DNA from: Chalciporus piperatus
Taxonomy: Eukaryota; Basidiomycota; Agaricomycetes; Boletales; Boletaceae
Assembly (NCBI GenBank): GCA_038093975.1
Contig: JBBPTG010000476.1
Coordinates: 1-10,821, forward strand
Length of the DNA stretch: 10,821 nt
Reading direction: 5' to 3'
Shown: positions 8,141-10,821 of the stretch, piece by piece
How positions within the stretch are numbered: the first letter of the stretch is position 1
How the letters are laid out: every line of letters begins with the position of its first letter
The notes under the pieces: model-generated
The model's input: only the letters and a program-made list of their open reading frames with translations
Told to the model about the DNA's origin: nothing
Database searches by the model: none
Program-made: the position numbers and the translations under genes

Positions 8141-9226
8141 CCAGACGACCGTCACCTAATCCTCAAGAACGAGAGACGCGGAGACAGAGACCAGGACCGG
8201 GAAAGGGACGGAGATTGAGACAGAGATGAGCAACGCGGAGACCCCCACTCTCAGGGGAGCGATATAGGTCGTGGCATGTTCAGCAAGGCGAATGCTCTCT
8301 GGAAAGAGAGCAAAGAGAAAGTCGTCAAGATCTATGAGGAACAACCCGCTGCTGTCGCTGCTGACAACACTAGTGGTAGCTCCACTGCGGATGGAAGACC
8401 TCGATGGATGTTAGACCATGAGGCTGGTCCTGATGCGCGACGATGGCAAAACGGAACTAACGGTCATGGTGGGTTCAGGGATGACGACGACGACGACCCG
8501 AGAGAATCCAGGGAGAAACAACGCCTCCCTACTTCGCGTCGTCCTCCACAAACCCAGTCACGGACATCACCGCTGCCAGAATCACGTCCTGAGCGAATGA
8601 TGGGTCTCTTCGCCTACCAATCTCCTTTCCGGCGCGGCCAGCCCAAAACACATGTTCCTCTGCCATCGGCGCCATCTGCTTCACCCCGCGCCATCTGCTT
8701 CACCCCTGTCCCATCTACACAAGCGCCCTCCGTTTCCCGCTCCCCACCATGACCAGTAACGCTCATCACGACTATCACACTTCTGTTCTCACCTCGTCGA
8801 CGTTACACAACGCTGCAGGCACGGATTCTTCAAACGTGGCGATTTTCCCGCAGTTTTCACTGCATATATGCGGACGCCCCCAGCACTTCCACCACAACAC
8901 ATATTGCGCGTATCGCTTCTAACCAACATCGCTCTCGTACGAACCAAGGTAGGCGAGCTCCAAGGACTGCCAGGAAGCTGTTACCATCGTCCGACGATTC
9001 CTTAACGGTGGTTGCTACATTGTTACTTTATGCGTATGATGGCTTAGCGTCTATAATCCATATTGAATTCAAGCACCGCTCAGTTTATCCTAGGCTCTAG
9101 TGCGAAATTGACTTCCGTTTTTGGCCGACGAGCATCGCGCACCGAAATCTCATCTGCAGTCGAGTCACATAAATCCATCCTACGCGTGATTGAGACTCTT
9201 CGAGTGTTGCTCTCGTTCATTGCTTG

Positions 9227-9560
9227 CCTCGTGCTCGTGATATCCGAGGTCCCCGTACCACTGCGGTTACTTGGGACGAAGACTCGGATTCGTATTCGGA
9301 GAGCGAATGGGAGGAAGACCTAGAGTCGGGAGATGGCTCGGAGGCCGAGTGGCTTCCCTCTGAGTCAGTGGCGTCGAATGTAGTGGCATCTATTCGGGTG
9401 GATGAATATAACATGGCGTTACATTTGATCGTCCGCTTGGTGAGCAGTTCAACGCGCTGTTGCTCCTAGAGTACCATAGGATCGCTACGGAAACGAGATC
9501 GTGGTGAAGGGACTGGGAAGCAGTATTAACCCATCAAAGGATACACGAGCGGAGGGGTTG
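9227..9560 (+). pseudogene. HET gene relic, C-terminal tail only
   Basis: This matches the end of the complete gene (about 5149-5467). Shared marks are RGPR, a D/S/E-rich acidic run (DSDSYSESEWEED against DSDSDTDSDSDE), DEYNMALHLIVRL against DEYTRALKLIVRL, and EIVVKGLGS against EIVVQGLGS. It has a one-base deletion at about 9436, a 15-base deletion at about 9468, another one-base deletion at about 9485-9494, and has lost the stop codon. Upstream of about 9227 I find no HET sequence, so the rest of this copy is gone. The next HET copy starts about 285 bases downstream. Confidence 0.82.
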
Positions 9561-9844
9561 GGTCCTTTCCGTTCGTATCTCATCTTCCCTCGTCCTTGTT
9601 ATCAATTACCTTTCATGTACTCAGGCTGTTCCGCTACTTTCTTGCTTGCACCATTCAATCCACGTTGTCAATATACGGGACTTGCCTGTGCGGTGTACAG
9701 CCGTTGTTCTGTAGTTGGACTCAGAGCTTCATTGGCTGTTATGAACTGGAGTGACCGAAACTCGGTCAAAATGCCTACCCACCTGGTTGGAGTCGGGTTG
9801 CTGATAGTGTACTCTCTCGATGTGCTCGCGGTCCGTTGTGATCG
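9561..9844. other. Spacer between the two HET relics
   Basis: No coding match was seen here. It holds the second copy of the 50-bp element. The sequence just before 9845 does not align with the matching TPR exon of the complete gene, so a breakpoint lies near 9840-9845. Confidence 0.5.
9664..9712 (+). repeat. Dispersed 50-bp element, copy B
   Basis: This is the partner of 274-323, same orientation, one base shorter, about 90% identical by eye. It lies about 100 bases after the HET tail relic. The left-hand copy has no HET tail beside it. Confidence 0.7.
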
Positions 9845-10821
9845 ATTGAATCCCAATACATCGCCCTCCATGGCGCGAAACGATACGATGAAGCCATCGA
9901 GGCATTCGGAAACATGGTTTCCCTCATCGAACAATCAAGTGATCTGAAGATACGTGGTGAGTACCCCTGCGTACATCTCGGAGCTGCGAAGTAACCTAGT
10001 GCTACAGAGCTGCGGAACAACTACATTTCTCCTTCACAGACGACCACAAAGATCGAGGATATCGCTCGCCGGATCACCAAGATCTCACCTCTCGTCCTCA
10101 TCGACATTCAAACCGGTCGCCTTTGTGACGCTGCCGAGCGCATCCTACGAGTAGTCACGAAATTCTTCGAATACGCCATGTTCTCCCATGTTTGGGAGGG
10201 GGAAGAGCCAAGTTACCAAGAGGTCAATGTAGTGCAGTACGTGCACGATCTGCCGAAGACACACATGAACATCAAGCTCCGGAGGGTCTGCGAGGAGGCT
10301 GGCAAACTCGGCCATCGCTTCCTCTGGTCGGACACATGTTGCATTGACAAGACCAAGAGCGCAACTCTAAACCAGTCCCTAACATCCATGCACAGCTGGT
10401 ACGCCGGATCAGTGATCACGATTTTGTTCCTGGCGGGCGTGAAGTCCCCGTCAAAACTTGGTGACCTCGCGACTAGCAAATGGATGACGCGAGCGTGGAC
10501 CCTCCAAGAACTGCTCGCCCCGAAAACGATCCGTTTCTATGACTCCGAATGGAAACTCTATCTTGGCGACACACGCCTCAACCACAAAGAGTCACCTGAA
10601 ATCATGCAGTAACTTGCTGACGCCTTCCGGATCCCTCGCGATACCATCATCACATTCAGTCCAGATGACCTCAGCGTCCGCGAGAAACTTCGCCTGGCAT
10701 CCACTCGTAATGCGACGGTCGATGAGGACGTCGCATATTCACTCATCGGTATTTTCCAAAGCGATATCCGTCCTCACTACGGTGAAAGGGAGGCTGCGCT
10801 AGGTCACCTCCTCGAGGAGAT
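9845..10821 (+). pseudogene. Second HET gene copy, 5'-truncated, nonsense-broken, running off the right edge
   Basis: Similarity to the complete gene begins inside its last TPR exon (about 9845) and continues to the window end. Exons are 9845-9956 and 10008-10821, with the same phase-1 intron as at 3781-3836. The last TPR (ALHGAKRYDEAIEAF), the PLVLIDIQTGRLCDAAER region and the HET core (MFSHVW, WSDTCCIDK, RAWTLQELLAP) are present. Defects: no WD40 or earlier TPR exons; a 75-bp in-frame deletion after AAER; and GAA changed to TAA at 10610. Beyond the TAA the frame stays open for about 70 codons to the edge (RNATVDEDVAYSLIGIFQSD), so the stop seems recent. A short truncated product is possible, but no start codon lies between the in-frame TGA at 9839 and the TPR. 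Confidence 0.85.
9957..10007 (+). other. Conserved intron in the second HET copy
   Basis: GTGAGT donor and CTACAG acceptor, 51 bp, phase 1, at exactly the same codon as the 56-bp intron 3781-3836 of the complete gene. It rebuilds IRELRNNYIS against IRELRNDCIS. Confidence 0.75.

Larger units (their letters stand above)
7570..9020 (+). pseudogene. Decayed auxilin/Swa2-like gene (UBA and TPR parts, no J domain)
   Basis: Pieces appear in the order expected for fungal Swa2/auxilin-like proteins, which use UBA, TPR and DnaJ modules to help Hsp70 strip clathrin from vesicles. They are: a low-complexity N-terminal part (PLDDDWGISEFSSPPQ at about 7610); LGNLGKPV before a GTGCGT donor at 7928; a UBA domain at 8005-8140 (LVHQMGFSPIDARAALANT); a basic R/E/D linker; a block at 8255-8650 (GMFSKANALWKESKEKV, then YQSPFRRGQPK); and a first TPR remnant at about 8811-8950 (SLLTNIALVRTKVGE). 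Breaks seen: TGA at 7666 and 7837, frame changes near 7850, 8150-8220, 8760-8810 and 8955. No later TPR or J domain (HPD motif) follows. The family assignment is from memory of the family. Confidence 0.62.

Overview
The window looks like nuclear DNA from a filamentous basidiomycete, probably an Agaricomycete. The main gene is broken by about ten introns of 44-72 bp with GTRNGT-type donors and CTRAY-like branch points. Its product resembles the HET-domain proteins that are strongly expanded in mushroom-forming fungi. A Boletales-like source is my guess from family memory only and was not tested. I saw no bacterial operon, CRISPR array, intact transposon or rRNA.

Layout. Positions 1-148 may hold the start-side of a minus-strand gene that leaves the window on the left. 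Positions 149-1177 are intergenic; they hold a 50-bp element that recurs at 9664-9712 and a short CGT microsatellite. Positions 1178-5470 (+) hold one complete multi-exon gene. My reconstruction gives about 1,250 residues: a seven-blade WD40 propeller, then a TPR solenoid, then a HET domain with a conserved C-terminal extension. Positions 5471-7569 have no gene I can name, only weak open stretches. Positions 7570-9020 (+) hold a decayed copy of an auxilin/Swa2-like clathrin-uncoating gene: UBA domain, linker and first TPR can be recognised, the reading frame is broken several times, and no DnaJ domain is present. Positions 9227-9560 hold only the C-terminal tail of another HET gene, frameshifted. 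Positions 9845-10821 hold a second HET copy, cut at its 5' side, with a 75-bp internal deletion and a premature TAA, running off the right end.

How the parts relate. The region looks like a birth-and-death cluster of HET genes: one copy with every frame joinable by splicing, and two relics downstream on the same strand. A 223-bp tract in the HET core is almost identical between the complete copy and the broken copy, although the sequence on both sides has diverged by about 10-20%, which suggests gene conversion. The most interesting item is the domain order WD40-TPR-HET. It places the putative effector at the C-terminus, without the NACHT NTPase of classical fungal HET NOD-like receptors. All exon limits are inferred from sequence and reading frame only.
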